A stretch of 64,000 nt of DNA from an uncultured Blautia sp. GTDB taxonomy: Bacteria > Bacillota > Clostridia > Lachnospirales > Lachnospiraceae. Position numbers and translations under genes: made by a program. The notes beneath the pieces were generated by a model, which ran no database searches, was not told the origin of the DNA, and was given only the letters and a program-made list of their open reading frames with translations. Shown here in pieces: positions 16,005 through 25,659 of this stretch. The stretch lies in the NCBI GenBank assembly GCA_937893675.1, contig CALBGI010000041.1, positions 27,309-91,308 of the forward strand, given 5' to 3'. How positions within the stretch are numbered: position 1 is the stretch's first letter; each line of letters begins with the position of its first letter.

Positions 16005-17892
16005 CCTGTTTTCTCCTTCCATACTGCTCCATATATACGAGAAGCACCGAAATATCTGCCGGAGATACCCCGGAAATCCTGGATGCCTGTCCAATGGAAA
16101 CCGGACGGTATGCTTCCAGCTTCTGCCGCGCTTCAATGCGCAGGCTTCCCACTTTTTCATAATCCAGATTTTCAGGAATCTTCTTTGCTTCCAGTTTTTT
16201 GAACTGCTCCACCTGCTTCAGCTGACGGCGGATATATCCGTCGTACTTGATGTTGATTTCCACCTGCTCCTTCACATCCCAGGGAAGCTTTGGACGGTTT
16301 TCATCAATGGGAGCCAGCGCTTCGTAGGTGAGCTCCGGACGGCGCAGAAGCTCTGCCAGGGTGGTCCCGGATTTCAGCGGAGTGCTTTTGTATTGTTCCA
16401 AAAGTGCCTGCACCTCTTTGGATGCACCTAAATTGGTGTGCTCTACACGCTTTACCTCTTCTTCGATCATCTTCTCTTTCTGAAGAAGCTTCTGATATGT
16501 CTCTTCGTCCACAAGCCCTGCTTCATATCCCTTTTTGCGAAGGCGCAGATCTGCATTGTCCTGCCGCAGAAGAAGCCTGTATTCTGCCCGGCTGGTCATC
16601 ATACGGTAGGGCTCATGGTTTTCCTTTGTCACCAGATCGTCGATGAGAACGCCGATATAAGCCTCCGAACGGTCGAGGACCAGAGGTTCCTTACCTTTGA
16701 TGCCCAAAGCTGCGTTTATGCCCGCAATAAGCCCCTGTGCAGCCGCCTCCTCATATCCTGAGCTTCCGTTAAACTGACCTGCACTGTAAAGCCCTTTGAT
16801 CGTCTTAAATTCAAGACTGGGATAAAGCTGTCTCGGATTAATGCAGTCATATTCAATGGCGTAGGCATTTTTCACAATTCTGGCGTTTTCAAGCCCGAGA
16901 ACGGAGCGGTACATCTCATACTGCACATCCTCAGGCAAGGAGCTTGACATACCACCGATATACATTTCGTTTGTATAAAGTCCCTCCGGCTCAATAAACA
17001 CCTGATGCCGGTTTTTATCTGCAAACCGCACCACCTTATCCTCAATGGACGGACAATATCTTGGGCCGGTTCCCTCGATCGTTCCGGAAAAAAGCGGCGA
17101 GCGGTCAAGGTTTGCGCGGATGATCTCATGGGTTTTTTCGTTGGTATAGGTAAGCCAGCAGGAAACCTGATCGATCTGTACCTCCTCGGGATCGGTGGAA
17201 AAAGAAAACGGCACCACTCTCTCATCCCCGAACTGCTCCTCCATTTTTGTATAATCAATGGAATTTCCCGCAATACGGGCCGGCGTTCCTGTTTTGAACC
17301 GGAACATTTCTATGCCGAGCTCCTTCAGGGATTCTGTAAGGTAATTGGCCGCCTGCAGCCCATTTGGCCCCGTATAATTGCTCACATCGCCGTAAATACA
17401 GCGCGCCTTCAGGTAGGTTCCCGTACAGAGCACCACTGCCCTGCAGGTGTAAACAGCGCCGGAATAGGTTTCAACCCCTTTGATCCTGCCGTCCTCCACC
17501 AGAAGCTTTGTCACCTCTCCCTGACGGATCGTCAGATTTTCGGTTTCTTCCAGAACACGGCGCATCCGGTTGCTGTATGCCTGCTTGTCCGCCTGCGCCC
17601 GAAGGGAATGGACCGCCGGACCCTTGGAACTGTTGAGCATTTTTGACTGGATAAAGGTCCGGTCAATATTTTTTCCCATTTCTCCTCCAAGAGCATCCAC
17701 CTCACGTACCAGATGGCCCTTGGAACTGCCGCCGATATTCGGATTGCAGGGCATCAGAGCGATGCTGTCCACGCTCACAGTGAACATGACCACCTTCATG
17801 CCAAGGCGAGCACCTGCCAGGGCAGCCTCACAGCCTGCATGTCCTGCTCCCACCACAACAATGTCATAATTTTCTGTCAGTGCTTTTTTCAT
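15994..17892 (-). CDS. mnmG: tRNA uridine-5-carboxymethylaminomethyl modification enzyme MnmG
   Basis: FAD-dependent subunit of the MnmE-MnmG complex that modifies U34 of tRNAs reading two-codon boxes. The N-terminus has the dinucleotide-binding motif [20 protein letters not shown] (residues about 11-30), later [17 protein letters not shown] and the family signature [21 protein letters not shown] near residue 365. Length of 632 is standard. It lies 30 bases after mnmE and overlaps rsmG. Confidence 0.97.
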   Translation of the reverse strand: MKKALTENYDIVVVGAGHAGCEAALAGARLGMKVVMFTVSVDSIALMPCNPNIGGSSKGHLVREVDALGGEMGKNIDRTFIQSKMLNSSKGPAVHSLRAQADKQAYSNRMRRVLEETENLTIRQGEVTKLLVEDGRIKGVETYSGAVYTCRAVVLCTGTYLKARCIYGDVSNYTGPNGLQAANYLTESLKELGIEMFRFKTGTPARIAGNSIDYTKMEEQFGDERVVPFSFSTDPEEVQIDQVSCWLTYTNEKTHEIIRANLDRSPLFSGTIEGTGPRYCPSIEDKVVRFADKNRHQVFIEPEGLYTNEMYIGGMSSSLPEDVQYEMYRSVLGLENARIVKNAYAIEYDCINPRQLYPSLEFKTIKGLYSAGQFNGSSGYEEAAAQGLIAGINAALGIKGKEPLVLDRSEAYIGVLIDDLVTKENHEPYRMMTSRAEYRLLLRQDNADLRLRKKGYEAGLVDEETYQKLLQKEKMIEEEVKRVEHTNLGASKEVQALLEQYKSTPLKSGTTLAELLRRPELTYEALAPIDENRPKLPWDVKEQVEINIKYDGYIRRQLKQVEQFKKLEAKKIPENLDYEKVGSLRIEARQKLEAYRPVSIGQASRISGVSPADISVLLVYMEQYGRRKQDEV

Positions 17893-17922
17893 GATTTTTT
17901 CTCCGTTTTATACTGCAAAAGA

Positions 17923-19296
17923 TTATTTACCCATACAGAATTTGCTGAAAATCTCATTCACCAAATCCTCGCCCACGGATTCACCCAAAATACGTCCCAG
18001 ACTTTCATAGGCATTCATCAGATCAATCGAAAAGAAATCCTCCGGCATTCCCAGCTCTATGCTGTTTTTTACAAGGGAAAGGCTTTCGTATGCTTCCTTC
18101 AGGGCTTCTTTGTGACGGGCATTTGTAATATATATCTGGTCATTAAAGGTAAGATCTCCCCCAAAAAACATAGCCTTCATCTCTTCTTCCAGTTCTCTTA
18201 CCCCAGTTTTCTCTTTTGCTGAAATGGGAATCACCGGATGACCGGCAAGCTTTTTCAGCTCCTCCAGGTCTATGGCTGCCGGCAAATCCGTCTTATTGTA
18301 AAGAACGATCGCTTTTTTGTCCTGAATCATGGAAATGATTTCTTCGTCATTTTTGTCAAGCGCTGTGGAGGAATCCACCACATACAGGATCAAGTCTGCT
18401 TCCTTTGCTGTTTCTCTGGCTTTGGCAACGCCGATCTTTTCCACAATATCTTCTGTTTCCCGGATTCCTGCCGTGTCTATCATTCTGAGTGTGATCCCAT
18501 GCAGGTTGATATACTCTTCCAGAATGTCCCTTGTGGTGCCTGCGATATCGGTGACAATCGCCCGGTTCTCTCCCACAAGAAGATTGAGAAGAGAGGATTT
18601 CCCGGCATTGGGCTTTCCGAGGATCACCGTCCGGATTCCTTCCTGTATGATCTTACCGTCAGAAGAACTGTCCACAAGATACCGGAGCTCTTCACATGAC
18701 TTTTCCACAACTTCCAGAAGCTTCTGTGCATAACCCTCAAGACTGATATGTTCCGGATCATCCAATGCAGATTCAATATAAGCGATATGATAAATCAGAT
18801 CGCTGCGAATTTCTGTCACCGCCTTTTTCAAAGAACCTCTGAGCTGCTCCATGGAGCTTTGGAGTGCATATTCGTTTTTCGCCTCGATCACGTCCATGAC
18901 AGCCTCTGCCTGGGACAGATCCAGCCTTCCATTCAGAAATGCCCTTTTTGTAAATTCTCCGGGTTCTGCGATTTTTGCACCGTTTTTCAAAACCGTTTCC
19001 AGTACTCTTCTGCACGCGTACACGCCGCCGTGGCAGTCAATTTCCACCGTATCTTCCCCGGTAAAGGTCCGCGGCGCATACATGAGCATTACCAGAACCT
19101 CATCCACCAGTTTTTCCTCATCATAAATATATCCATAATGAATGGTGTGTGTGGGCATCTCTTTTATTTTTTTCTTTCCGCCCTTGGAACGATAAATTTT
19201 TTCAAGAATCTCCATGGCCTGCGGACCGCTGATCCTTATGATCCCGATTCCGGAAGCACTCATCGCGGTGGAGATTGCAGCGATTGTTTTTTCCAT
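17923..19296 (-). CDS. mnmE: tRNA uridine-5-carboxymethylaminomethyl modification GTPase MnmE
   Basis: GTPase partner of MnmG. N-terminal tetrahydrofolate-binding domain (IAAISTAMSASGIGIIRISG; AEPGEFTKRAFLNGRLDLSQAEA), G domain with GKPNAGKSSLLN near residue 224, switch DTAGIRETEDIVEKIG, NKTD, and the C-terminal FCMGK motif whose Cys is catalytically important. The 457 residues are standard. It is first in the mnmE-mnmG-rsmG operon. Its ATG lies only 15 bases after a long hairpin that also ends the jag transcript; a GAGGAG ribosome site fits in between. Confidence 0.97.
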   Translation of the reverse strand: MEKTIAAISTAMSASGIGIIRISGPQAMEILEKIYRSKGGKKKIKEMPTHTIHYGYIYDEEKLVDEVLVMLMYAPRTFTGEDTVEIDCHGGVYACRRVLETVLKNGAKIAEPGEFTKRAFLNGRLDLSQAEAVMDVIEAKNEYALQSSMEQLRGSLKKAVTEIRSDLIYHIAYIESALDDPEHISLEGYAQKLLEVVEKSCEELRYLVDSSSDGKIIQEGIRTVILGKPNAGKSSLLNLLVGENRAIVTDIAGTTRDILEEYINLHGITLRMIDTAGIRETEDIVEKIGVAKARETAKEADLILYVVDSSTALDKNDEEIISMIQDKKAIVLYNKTDLPAAIDLEELKKLAGHPVIPISAKEKTGVRELEEEMKAMFFGGDLTFNDQIYITNARHKEALKEAYESLSLVKNSIELGMPEDFFSIDLMNAYESLGRILGESVGEDLVNEIFSKFCMGK

Positions 19297-19310
19297 ATAA
19301 ACTCCTCACA

Positions 19311-19381
19311 AAAAAATGTTATCCCAGGGAAAGCACACGCAGTCACGTGTTATTCACGCTTTCACCTAGAATAACATTTTT
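19311..19381. terminator. long hairpin between jag and mnmE, bidirectional terminator or leader
   Basis: AAATGTTAT pairs with ATAACATTT, continuing through CCAGG/CCTAG and AAAGC/GCTTT to a loop of about 30 bases. Runs of U follow on either strand. On the minus strand it lies 33 bases after jag and 15 bases before the mnmE start, so it probably ends the rpmH-jag transcript and limits read-through into mnmE. Confidence 0.75.
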
Positions 19382-19414
19382 ATTTACTTCAACGCAAGCC
19401 TGAGGCTTTCATTT

Positions 19415-20338
19415 CTAGTATCTTTTTAATTTTACAACTACATGGCGATAGGGTTCTTCACCCTCGCTGATGGTCTCCACAAATTTGTTTCCCTGCAGAG
19501 CAGAATGGATGATCCTTCTCTCATAAGGATTCATCGGCTCCAGAACAACCGGTTTTCTTGTCTTCTTTACCTTGTAGGCAATGCCTCTTGCAAGATTTTC
19601 CAGTGTTTCTTTACGACGGCGTCTGTAATCCTCTGTATCCAGCTTCACACGGATGTAATTGGATCTTCCCTTGTTTACTACAAGACTTGTAAGATACTGA
19701 AGAGAATCCAGTGTCTGGCCTCTCTTACCGATGAGAATACCCATATCCTCACCCTCAAAGCTTACCTCCAGACATCCGTCTGTTGTATTGTATTTGGAAT
19801 TGATCTCCACTTCTCCAAGTTCCATGGAGGAAAATACATCTGCCAGGAATTTCTTTGCGCTGTTTTCGATTTCTTCGATCACTGCAGCATCTGTGATGAT
19901 TTCTACCGGCTTTCCGGTCTTTACCGGTTTTTCCGGTCTCTCTGCTTTTTCCTGACGAGGCTGTCTTTCCTTTGCAGGTTTCTCTTTGACAGGCTTTTCT
20001 TTTTCAGCAGTCTCCTGCTTTGCCGGTTTTTCTTTGACCGGTTTTTCCTGAGGTGCAGGAGCTGCCTTTTTTTCTTTTTTGACCGGCTTCTTATTTTCTT
20101 CCTTAATGGTATCCAGCTTTACGGATTCCACTATCTTTTCAATCTCTTCCTGTTCAGAAACGCTGTCAGTCCTGCGCACTTTGATGACTGCCGGCTTGCT
20201 GCCAATTCCAAAAAATCCGCTGCTTCCTTCGCTGACTACCTGAATTTCCAACTGGTCACTGGATACGCCAAGTTCAATACATGCCTTTGTGATTGCTTCG
20301 CTCTTTGTTTTGGCGGAAAACTGAACGTAATCTCCCAT
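19415..20338 (-). CDS. khpB: Jag/KhpB family RNA-binding protein
   Basis: RNA-binding protein linked in other Firmicutes to cell elongation and sporulation (Jag/KhpB/EloR). It has an N-terminal Jag_N domain (residues 1-55, GSSGFFGIGSKPAVIKV), a lysine-proline-glutamate linker with repeated EKPVKEKPAK units (about 90-145), a KH domain (MGILIGKRGQTLDSLQYL, near 185-205) and an R3H domain (YRRRRKETL to RRIIHSALQ). At 307 residues it is longer than usual because of the linker. It follows yidC by 18 bases, the conserved yidC-jag pairing. Confidence 0.94.
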   Translation of the reverse strand: MGDYVQFSAKTKSEAITKACIELGVSSDQLEIQVVSEGSSGFFGIGSKPAVIKVRRTDSVSEQEEIEKIVESVKLDTIKEENKKPVKKEKKAAPAPQEKPVKEKPAKQETAEKEKPVKEKPAKERQPRQEKAERPEKPVKTGKPVEIITDAAVIEEIENSAKKFLADVFSSMELGEVEINSKYNTTDGCLEVSFEGEDMGILIGKRGQTLDSLQYLTSLVVNKGRSNYIRVKLDTEDYRRRRKETLENLARGIAYKVKKTRKPVVLEPMNPYERRIIHSALQGNKFVETISEGEEPYRHVVVKLKRY

Positions 20339-20356
20339 GATAACCCTCCGTTTCTG

Positions 20357-21652
20357 TTACTTCTTTTTGTTTCTTTCGTTAAAATCTCGAACCATATTTG
20401 CTTTGGCTGTAATACTTCCGGGTTTTGCATTCGCTGCTTTCTGGTAAGATTCTTCTAATTTTCTGTTTTTCTCACTGCTGTCTGTATTGCTGATGCCTTT
20501 TTCCACAGGCTTGATGTTTCTTACATTCTGATGGGCCTGGTTTGTGATTTTCTGAGGAGGAAGTCCGGCTTTCTCTCTCTTCTTCTCCAGCTTCTTCATA
20601 TTCTCGTTGATCAGGTCATCCATATTGATCTTATTCAGATGACGGTTGATGAGAATCTGCTGGATACTTCGCACCACCGCACTGGAAATCCAGTAAATAC
20701 CAAGACCAACCGGGAATGTGAAACAGAAGATGGCGGACATGATCGGCATGAACATATTCATGGTCTTCATGGAGCCGGCCATTGCGTTGTTTTCGTCATT
20801 CTGCACTGCGGCCTGCGGCATCAGTTTGATGTTCAGAACCTGTGTTGCCCAGGAAAGCAGAGGAATCATAAGAGCTGCAATTGCCAGAAGGATTGCGCCG
20901 CCGGCAAAAGCTGCCTTGATATAGTTCCACGGCTGATCCGCGATGTTCAGTCCGAAGAAATTCTGCATTCCGGAAATTTCTGCTGCTGTTGTGTTAATTG
21001 CATCTGAGAAAGAGGAAAATTCCTTCATCTCAGAAAGCTGTGCCCACTGAGAAGGGGACAGCGCGTACAAAAAGTCAATGACAGAGTTCTTTGTCACAAC
21101 ATCATTTTCCATGATGAGACGAACTCGGGTCATGTTGTTGTCTGTTACAAATTTGCTCAAAATATCAGAGTAACCGCTGACACTTACAATGTTGTTCATA
21201 ACATTGGTAAAAACTGCCTTTACACTGTCAACATACGCAGGAATATTCTGGATAACCTGCCACAATGCCATCAAAATGGGGAACTGTATCAAAAGCTGCA
21301 CACAGCTTCCGGTAGGAGACACTCCATATTTCTGATAGATGGCCTGCTGCTCTTCCATCATTTTTTGCTGAGAAACCTGATCCTTTTTCCCTGCATATTT
21401 TTTCTGTACCTTCTGGATCTCCGGCTGCATGACAGCAGAAAGCTTGGAAAATTTCTGCTGTTTGATCTGCAGCGGCGTCATGAGAAGGTAAATGATGATA
21501 CTGAAAATAATGATACAGAGACCAAGATTCTGAATACTGAACAAGCCATCCAGCATCTTGTAGATTCCATTCATGATCCATCCCATTACAGATGCGATGG
21601 GACCAATAATGAATGAATTACTCTTGGTTGCCAAAAACATTTCCAATTTCAT
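20357..21652 (-). CDS. yidC: YidC/Oxa1 family membrane protein insertase
   Basis: Insertase for Sec-dependent and independent membrane proteins. The 431 residues have a first hydrophobic segment, the core TM1 (LGLCIIIFSIIIYLLMTPLQIKQ, near residues 42-65), a cytoplasmic hairpin (SAVMQPEIQKVQKKYAGK), then three more TM segments (LLIQFPILMALWQVI; LLAIAALMIPLLSWATQ; IMSAIFCFTFPVGLGIYWISSAV) and a basic C-terminal tail that can bind ribosomes. No lipobox is seen. The position where Bacillus SpoIIIJ has its groove Arg (IIIRLLILPL) appears to be Tyr here. A larger than usual extracytoplasmic loop lies between TM2 and TM3. Confidence 0.95.
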   Translation of the reverse strand: MKLEMFLATKSNSFIIGPIASVMGWIMNGIYKMLDGLFSIQNLGLCIIIFSIIIYLLMTPLQIKQQKFSKLSAVMQPEIQKVQKKYAGKKDQVSQQKMMEEQQAIYQKYGVSPTGSCVQLLIQFPILMALWQVIQNIPAYVDSVKAVFTNVMNNIVSVSGYSDILSKFVTDNNMTRVRLIMENDVVTKNSVIDFLYALSPSQWAQLSEMKEFSSFSDAINTTAAEISGMQNFFGLNIADQPWNYIKAAFAGGAILLAIAALMIPLLSWATQVLNIKLMPQAAVQNDENNAMAGSMKTMNMFMPIMSAIFCFTFPVGLGIYWISSAVVRSIQQILINRHLNKINMDDLINENMKKLEKKREKAGLPPQKITNQAHQNVRNIKPVEKGISNTDSSEKNRKLEESYQKAANAKPGSITAKANMVRDFNERNKKK

Positions 21653-21687
21653 TTCCTCCTAGAGTCTGACAAAAATAGTCTGTCCTT

Positions 21688-21900
21688 TTATGGCACGGGG
21701 TCATACCCTCCATGAGAAAAGGGATTGCACCGCAAAATCCTCCATACTGCCAGAATGCTTCCCTTCACTGCGCCATATTTTTCAATAGCTTCCAATCCAT
21801 ACTGAGAACATGTGGGAATATAAGGACATTTTGTTCTCTTCATCGGCGATAAATATTTTTGATAGAGACGAATCATTTTAATCAGAAATTTTTTTATCAT
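21688..21900 (-). CDS. yidD: YidD membrane protein insertion efficiency factor
   Basis: A 70-residue protein of the YidD family, thought to assist YidC-dependent insertion. It has the hallmark [21 protein letters not shown] and [13 protein letters not shown], with two conserved Cys in the first. An amphipathic N-terminus ([14 protein letters not shown]) suits peripheral membrane binding. The ATG at 21900 is preferred over a TTG five codons earlier. It overlaps the end of rnpA by 23 bases, typical of this cluster. Confidence 0.95.
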   Translation of the reverse strand: MIKKFLIKMIRLYQKYLSPMKRTKCPYIPTCSQYGLEAIEKYGAVKGSILAVWRILRCNPFSHGGYDPVP

Positions 21901-22240
21901 TTTTCTTACCTGCAATTTTATTCTTTCCTGCCAGATGCAAAAGAGCGCTTTCTATTTCCCTGTAGCTTTTATCCTTTGCCGCAGGTCTTGCCACTACGAC
22001 TACATCATAGCCAATTTCAAAAAAATCTTCATTTAAACGATAGCTTTCCCTTATCAACCTGGTGATTCTGTGGCGTACCACACTGTTCCCTACTTTTTTG
22101 CTTACTGATATTCCCAGACGATTCTCCATGTGCTGATTTTTCAGCACGTACATCACCAGAAGCCGATTTGCATTTGATGTTCCTTGTCTGTAAACGATTT
22201 TGAAATTTCTGTTTTTCTTTAAGGACTCCGAGTTTTTCAT
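21878..22240 (-). CDS. rnpA: ribonuclease P protein component
   Basis: Protein subunit of RNase P, which matures tRNA 5' ends. The 120 residues are rich in basic amino acids and contain the family signature [28 protein letters not shown]; the usual RNR triplet is RHR. An extended Lys-rich C-terminus ([17 protein letters not shown]) overlaps yidD. It lies 52 bases after rpmH with a hairpin in between. Confidence 0.96.
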   Translation of the reverse strand: MKNSESLKKNRNFKIVYRQGTSNANRLLVMYVLKNQHMENRLGISVSKKVGNSVVRHRITRLIRESYRLNEDFFEIGYDVVVVARPAAKDKSYREIESALLHLAGKNKIAGKKNDKKISD

Positions 22241-22272
22241 CGAATCCTCCTTTTTTCTTCGTTATAGAAGAA

Positions 22273-22294
22273 AAGACCACATGACTGCGGTCTT
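22273..22294 (-). terminator. hairpin at the rpmH stop, possible attenuator before rnpA
   Basis: AAGACCAC pairs with GCGGTCTT (eight pairs including one G-U, six-base loop). It overlaps the rpmH stop codon and is followed on the minus strand by a TTTTCTTCT tract, so partial termination between rpmH and rnpA is possible. Confidence 0.5.
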
Positions 22295-22427
22295 ATGCTG
22301 ATAATTGCTTTCTTCCTTTTAATCTTCTTGCAGCTAATACTTTGCGTCCGCCCTTTGTGCTCATACGCGCTCTGAATCCATGAACCTTTGCTCTGGATCT
22401 CTTCTTCGGCTGAAATGTCATTTTCAT
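22293..22427 (-). CDS. rpmH: 50S ribosomal protein L34
   Basis: The 44-residue L34 protein begins [18 protein letters not shown] and carries the conserved [17 protein letters not shown] and a C-terminal [18 protein letters not shown] ribosome site lies eight bases upstream. It opens the rpmH-rnpA-yidD-yidC-jag series, transcribed away from the origin from a consensus promoter at 22490-22518. Confidence 0.97.
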   Translation of the reverse strand: MKMTFQPKKRSRAKVHGFRARMSTKGGRKVLAARRLKGRKQLSA

Positions 22428-22489
22428 AGGTAAGGCACCTCCTTTATCTATTTTCCGTTATTTCATTAACATAAGAGAACATCATTACA

Positions 22490-22518
22490 ATTATATTCAT
22501 AAAGCTTATTTTCGTCAA
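22490..22518 (-). promoter_or_regulatory. sigma-A promoter of rpmH
   Basis: Minus strand: TTGACG (22513-22518), 17-base spacer and perfect TATAAT (22490-22495). The expected start leaves a leader of about 55 bases before rpmH. Confidence 0.85.
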
Positions 22519-22895
22519 GTACTAATTCCATATATGTCCTCAATGTTGACAAAAAAAAGGTTTACGTAAGATTATCCACAAAATTGTGGATAACTTGTGG
22601 ATAACTACCGTTTTTATCAAAACTTTTTCCACTTTTGGTACCCCAGTTTTACACAAGAACACATTTTCCCCCAGAAATAGAGCCATTTCGACAGTGTAAA
22701 ACTATTTTTCAAAAATTGCATAGTTTTCCACATTTTCCTTTGAAAGATATCTTTTAGGCATTGCGCAAAACTCTTATTTATTATAATATATAAAAGGATA
22801 TTTATGTCCTTTTGGGACTTGACGTACATAAACAAGACATAAATATAACACCTTTATAAAACAGAATATAAAGTGGAGGAACCGGGAGAACAAAA
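22519..22895. other. oriC: putative oriC region upstream of dnaA
   Basis: Gene-free region between rpmH and dnaA. Three perfect DnaA boxes occur: TTATCCACA at 22572-22580, and TGTGGATAA at 22585-22593 and 22596-22604 in the other orientation. Less perfect TTTTCCACA-like sequences follow around 22625-22740. A very AT-rich stretch (22770-22800, TTATTTATTATAATATATAA) could serve for unwinding. A TTGACG at 22819-22824 with an AT-rich -10 region near 22842 may be the dnaA promoter. Origin assignment rests on boxes, gene order and the strand switch here. Confidence 0.85.
22572..22604. promoter_or_regulatory. cluster of three perfect DnaA boxes
   Basis: TTATCCACA (22572-22580) faces two inverted copies TGTGGATAA (22585-22593, 22596-22604) with 4- and 2-base gaps, the tightest DnaA-box cluster visible in the window. 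Confidence 0.92.
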
Positions 22896-24257
22896 ATGGA
22901 CATCTTAAAGGAAAAATGGGAAGAAATACTGCAGGCTGTCCGTGTGGAATACGATCTTGCAGATATTTCTTTTAATACATGGCTCAAGCCCCTGGAGGTT
23001 TATGAAGTAAAAAATAATACGGTCACGGTCGTAATTCCCGCGGAACAGGGAACTATGGGACTTGGCTACATCACCAAACGCTACAAAATCCCGCTGCAGA
23101 TCACAATCTGCAACGTGATCGGCCTTGCTGACTGCGAGGTTGAATTTATTTTGTCAAGCGAGGTGCAGAAAAAAGAAACTTCTTATAATAATACTTATAC
23201 ACAGGACAGCCGTTTTGAAGAAGCGCATCTGAATCCAAAATATACCTTTGATACCTTTGTCGTGGGAAGCAACAACAAATTTGCCCAGGCGGCATCCCTT
23301 GCAGTGGCGGAATCTCCGGGAGAAGCATACAATCCTCTGTTTATCTACGGCGGAGCTGGTCTTGGAAAAACCCATCTTATGCATTCCATCGGACATTACA
23401 TTTTGGAAAACAACAAAGACAGCAAGGTTTTGTACGTGACAAGTGAGGAATTTACCAACGAGCTGATTGAAACCATCCGTAACGGAAATAATACAGCCAT
23501 GACAAAATTCCGTGAAAAATACAGAAATATCGATGTTCTTCTGGTAGACGATATTCAGTTCATCATTGGAAAGGAATCCACACAGGAAGAATTTTTCCAT
23601 ACCTTCAACAGTCTTCACAGCGCGAAAAAACAGATTATCATATCCTCCGATAAACCGCCGAAAGATATGGAAATTTTGGAGGAACGCTTCCGTTCCCGAT
23701 TCGAATGGGGACTCATCGCAGATATCACGCTGCCGGACTATGAAACACGAATGGCAATCCTTCACAAAAAAGAAGAACTGGACGGCTACAACATCAGCGA
23801 GGACGTGATCCAGTATATTGCCAACAATATCAAATCCAACATCCGGGAGCTGGAAGGCGCTTTTAATAAAGTAGTCGCTTTTGCCAAGCTTGAAAAAAGA
23901 GAGATTGATCTTGAACTTGCCGAACAGGCTCTAAAGGATATCATTTCTCCCGATGAAAAAAAGGTGATCACACCGGAATATATCATTTCCATGGTCGCAG
24001 AGCATTTCAGCGTTACCGCTGCAGATATCTGCGGAAACAAAAGAAATTCCAAGATCGTGGTTCCCAGACAGGTTGCCATGTATCTCTGCAGAGAAATTAT
24101 TTCCACACCTTTGAAATCCATCGGAAAAAGCCTTGGAAACAGAGACCATACAACGGTTATGCACGGTATTGAAAAAATCGAACACGAGATCAGCGTAGAC
24201 GATAACCTGAAAAACACAGTGGAAATCCTCAAGAAAAAGATTAATCCACATGTTTAA
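22896..24257 (+). CDS. dnaA: chromosomal replication initiator protein DnaA
   Basis: AAA+ initiator that binds DnaA boxes and melts the origin. N-terminal domain I (residues 1-80, SFNTWLKPLEVYEV), short linker, AAA+ domain with Walker A GGAGLGKTHLMHS near residue 152, Walker B VLLVDDIQFI near 215, sensor/box VII RFRSRFEWGL, and C-terminal DNA-binding helix-turn-helix with DHTTVMHGIEKIE near 416. At 453 residues it is of normal length. A GGAGGA/GGGAG ribosome site precedes the ATG. DnaA boxes upstream allow autoregulation. Confidence 0.98.
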   Translation: MDILKEKWEEILQAVRVEYDLADISFNTWLKPLEVYEVKNNTVTVVIPAEQGTMGLGYITKRYKIPLQITICNVIGLADCEVEFILSSEVQKKETSYNNTYTQDSRFEEAHLNPKYTFDTFVVGSNNKFAQAASLAVAESPGEAYNPLFIYGGAGLGKTHLMHSIGHYILENNKDSKVLYVTSEEFTNELIETIRNGNNTAMTKFREKYRNIDVLLVDDIQFIIGKESTQEEFFHTFNSLHSAKKQIIISSDKPPKDMEILEERFRSRFEWGLIADITLPDYETRMAILHKKEELDGYNISEDVIQYIANNIKSNIRELEGAFNKVVAFAKLEKREIDLELAEQALKDIISPDEKKVITPEYIISMVAEHFSVTAADICGNKRNSKIVVPRQVAMYLCREIISTPLKSIGKSLGNRDHTTVMHGIEKIEHEISVDDNLKNTVEILKKKINPHV

Positions 24258-24533
24258 GGCCTTTTTCCACATAAGCGGTGTATAAGGTGTTTATAACCCC
24301 CTATGAGATGTTGATAATTTTTTTGCTCAAATTTTCAAAATTATTTCGCACAATTTATACACATACTTAAAGTTGTCCTTTCCCTAGAGTTATCCAACCT
24401 CAAAACCTTAGGAATTACGGGGCTTTAAGAAGTTTTTCACATATTCACAGCCCCTACGGCGACGAATACGAATTTCTTTTATAATATTATTTATAAAAAA
24501 ACCACATCACCCAGGAAAGGAGTTTTACACATT
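24258..24533. other. dnaA-dnaN intergenic region, possible second origin element
   Basis: This 276-base gap is AT-rich, especially 24310-24370. It holds near-matches to the DnaA box: TTTTCCACA at 24263-24271, TTATCCAAC at 24390-24398 and TTTTTCACA near 24434. Bipartite origins flanking dnaA are known in Bacillus; here the boxes are weaker than upstream. The dnaN promoter must also lie here; no strong consensus was seen. An AGGAAAGGAG site precedes dnaN. Confidence 0.5.
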
Positions 24534-25649
24534 ATGAAAATTATCTGCTCTAAAAACAGCTTACTGAAGAGCGTCAGCATTTCATTAAAAGCAGTTCCTT
24601 CCAAGACCACCATGCCAATTTTGGAATGTATCTTAATCGATGCATCTGCCAGTCAGATCAAATTTACAACCAATGATATGGAACTTGGCATTGAAACCAT
24701 TGTTGAAGGAACCATTGTCGAAAGAGGAATTGTGGCTCTGGATGCAAAAATTTTCTATGAAATTATAAGAAGACTTCCGGACAATGATGTAACCATCGTG
24801 ACAGATGATAAATTTACAGCCACCATTACCTGTGAAAAAGCAAAATTTAATATTCCTGGAAAATCAGGAGAAGATTTTGCTTACCTCCCCCTGATCGAAA
24901 GAGAAGAGTCCCTGACAATCTCACAATATACCTTAAAAGAAATGATTCGTCAGACAATTTTCTCTATTGCTGTAAATGAGAACAACAAATTGATGACCGG
25001 AGAACTTTTTGAGATTAAAGACAACTGTCTGAAGGTTGTTTCTCTGGACGGCCACCGGATTGCGATTCGAAAAATGGCTCTGAAAAAGAATTATGAGGAC
25101 CGCAAGGTGGTGGTTCCGGGAAAAACGCTGAATGAAATCAGCAAGATTCTTTCCGGAGAAATGGATGATATGGTAAGTATTTTCTTTACAAAAAACCATA
25201 TCTTATTTGAGTTTGACCAGACCATGGTTGTTTCCCGTCTTATTGAGGGAGAATATTTTCGGATTGAACAGATGCTTTCCAGTGATTACGAAACAAAGCT
25301 GTCTATAAACAAAAAAGAATTTTTGAATTGTATTGACCGGGCAACCCTTCTGGTAAGAGAGGGGGATAAAAAACCGATCATCATTCATATCACAGATAAT
25401 AAGATGGAACTTCGCATTGATTCTGCCATGGGTTCCATGAATGAAGATATTGATATTGAGAAGGACGGAAAAGACATTTTAATTGGCTTTAATCCCAAAT
25501 TTTTGATCGATGCGCTGAAAGTAATTGATGATGAGATGATTCATATTTATCTGGTAAATCCCAAAGCGCCGTGCTTTATCCGGGATGATGAGGAGAATTA
25601 TACATATTTGATTCTTCCGGTAAATATCAATCAGAACCAGGTACGATAA
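24534..25649 (+). CDS. dnaN: DNA polymerase III subunit beta (sliding clamp)
   Basis: Ring-shaped processivity clamp for replicative polymerase. The 371 residues show the three repeated clamp domains, beginning MKIICSKNSLLKSVSISLKAVP, with SKTTMPILECILIDA, and the C-terminal peptide-binding pocket residues near NYTYLILPVNINQNQVR. It follows dnaA in the conserved order and is followed after ten bases by the S4-domain gene. Confidence 0.98.
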   Translation: MKIICSKNSLLKSVSISLKAVPSKTTMPILECILIDASASQIKFTTNDMELGIETIVEGTIVERGIVALDAKIFYEIIRRLPDNDVTIVTDDKFTATITCEKAKFNIPGKSGEDFAYLPLIEREESLTISQYTLKEMIRQTIFSIAVNENNKLMTGELFEIKDNCLKVVSLDGHRIAIRKMALKKNYEDRKVVVPGKTLNEISKILSGEMDDMVSIFFTKNHILFEFDQTMVVSRLIEGEYFRIEQMLSSDYETKLSINKKEFLNCIDRATLLVREGDKKPIIIHITDNKMELRIDSAMGSMNEDIDIEKDGKDILIGFNPKFLIDALKVIDDEMIHIYLVNPKAPCFIRDDEENYTYLILPVNINQNQVR

Positions 25650-25659
25650 GGGGAAGAAT

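Noticed and set aside
19900..20070. Repeated Lys-Pro-Glu stretch in jag as a DNA repeat
   Set aside because: It is the coding linker of the protein; repeats are at the amino-acid level and common in Jag/KhpB proteins.
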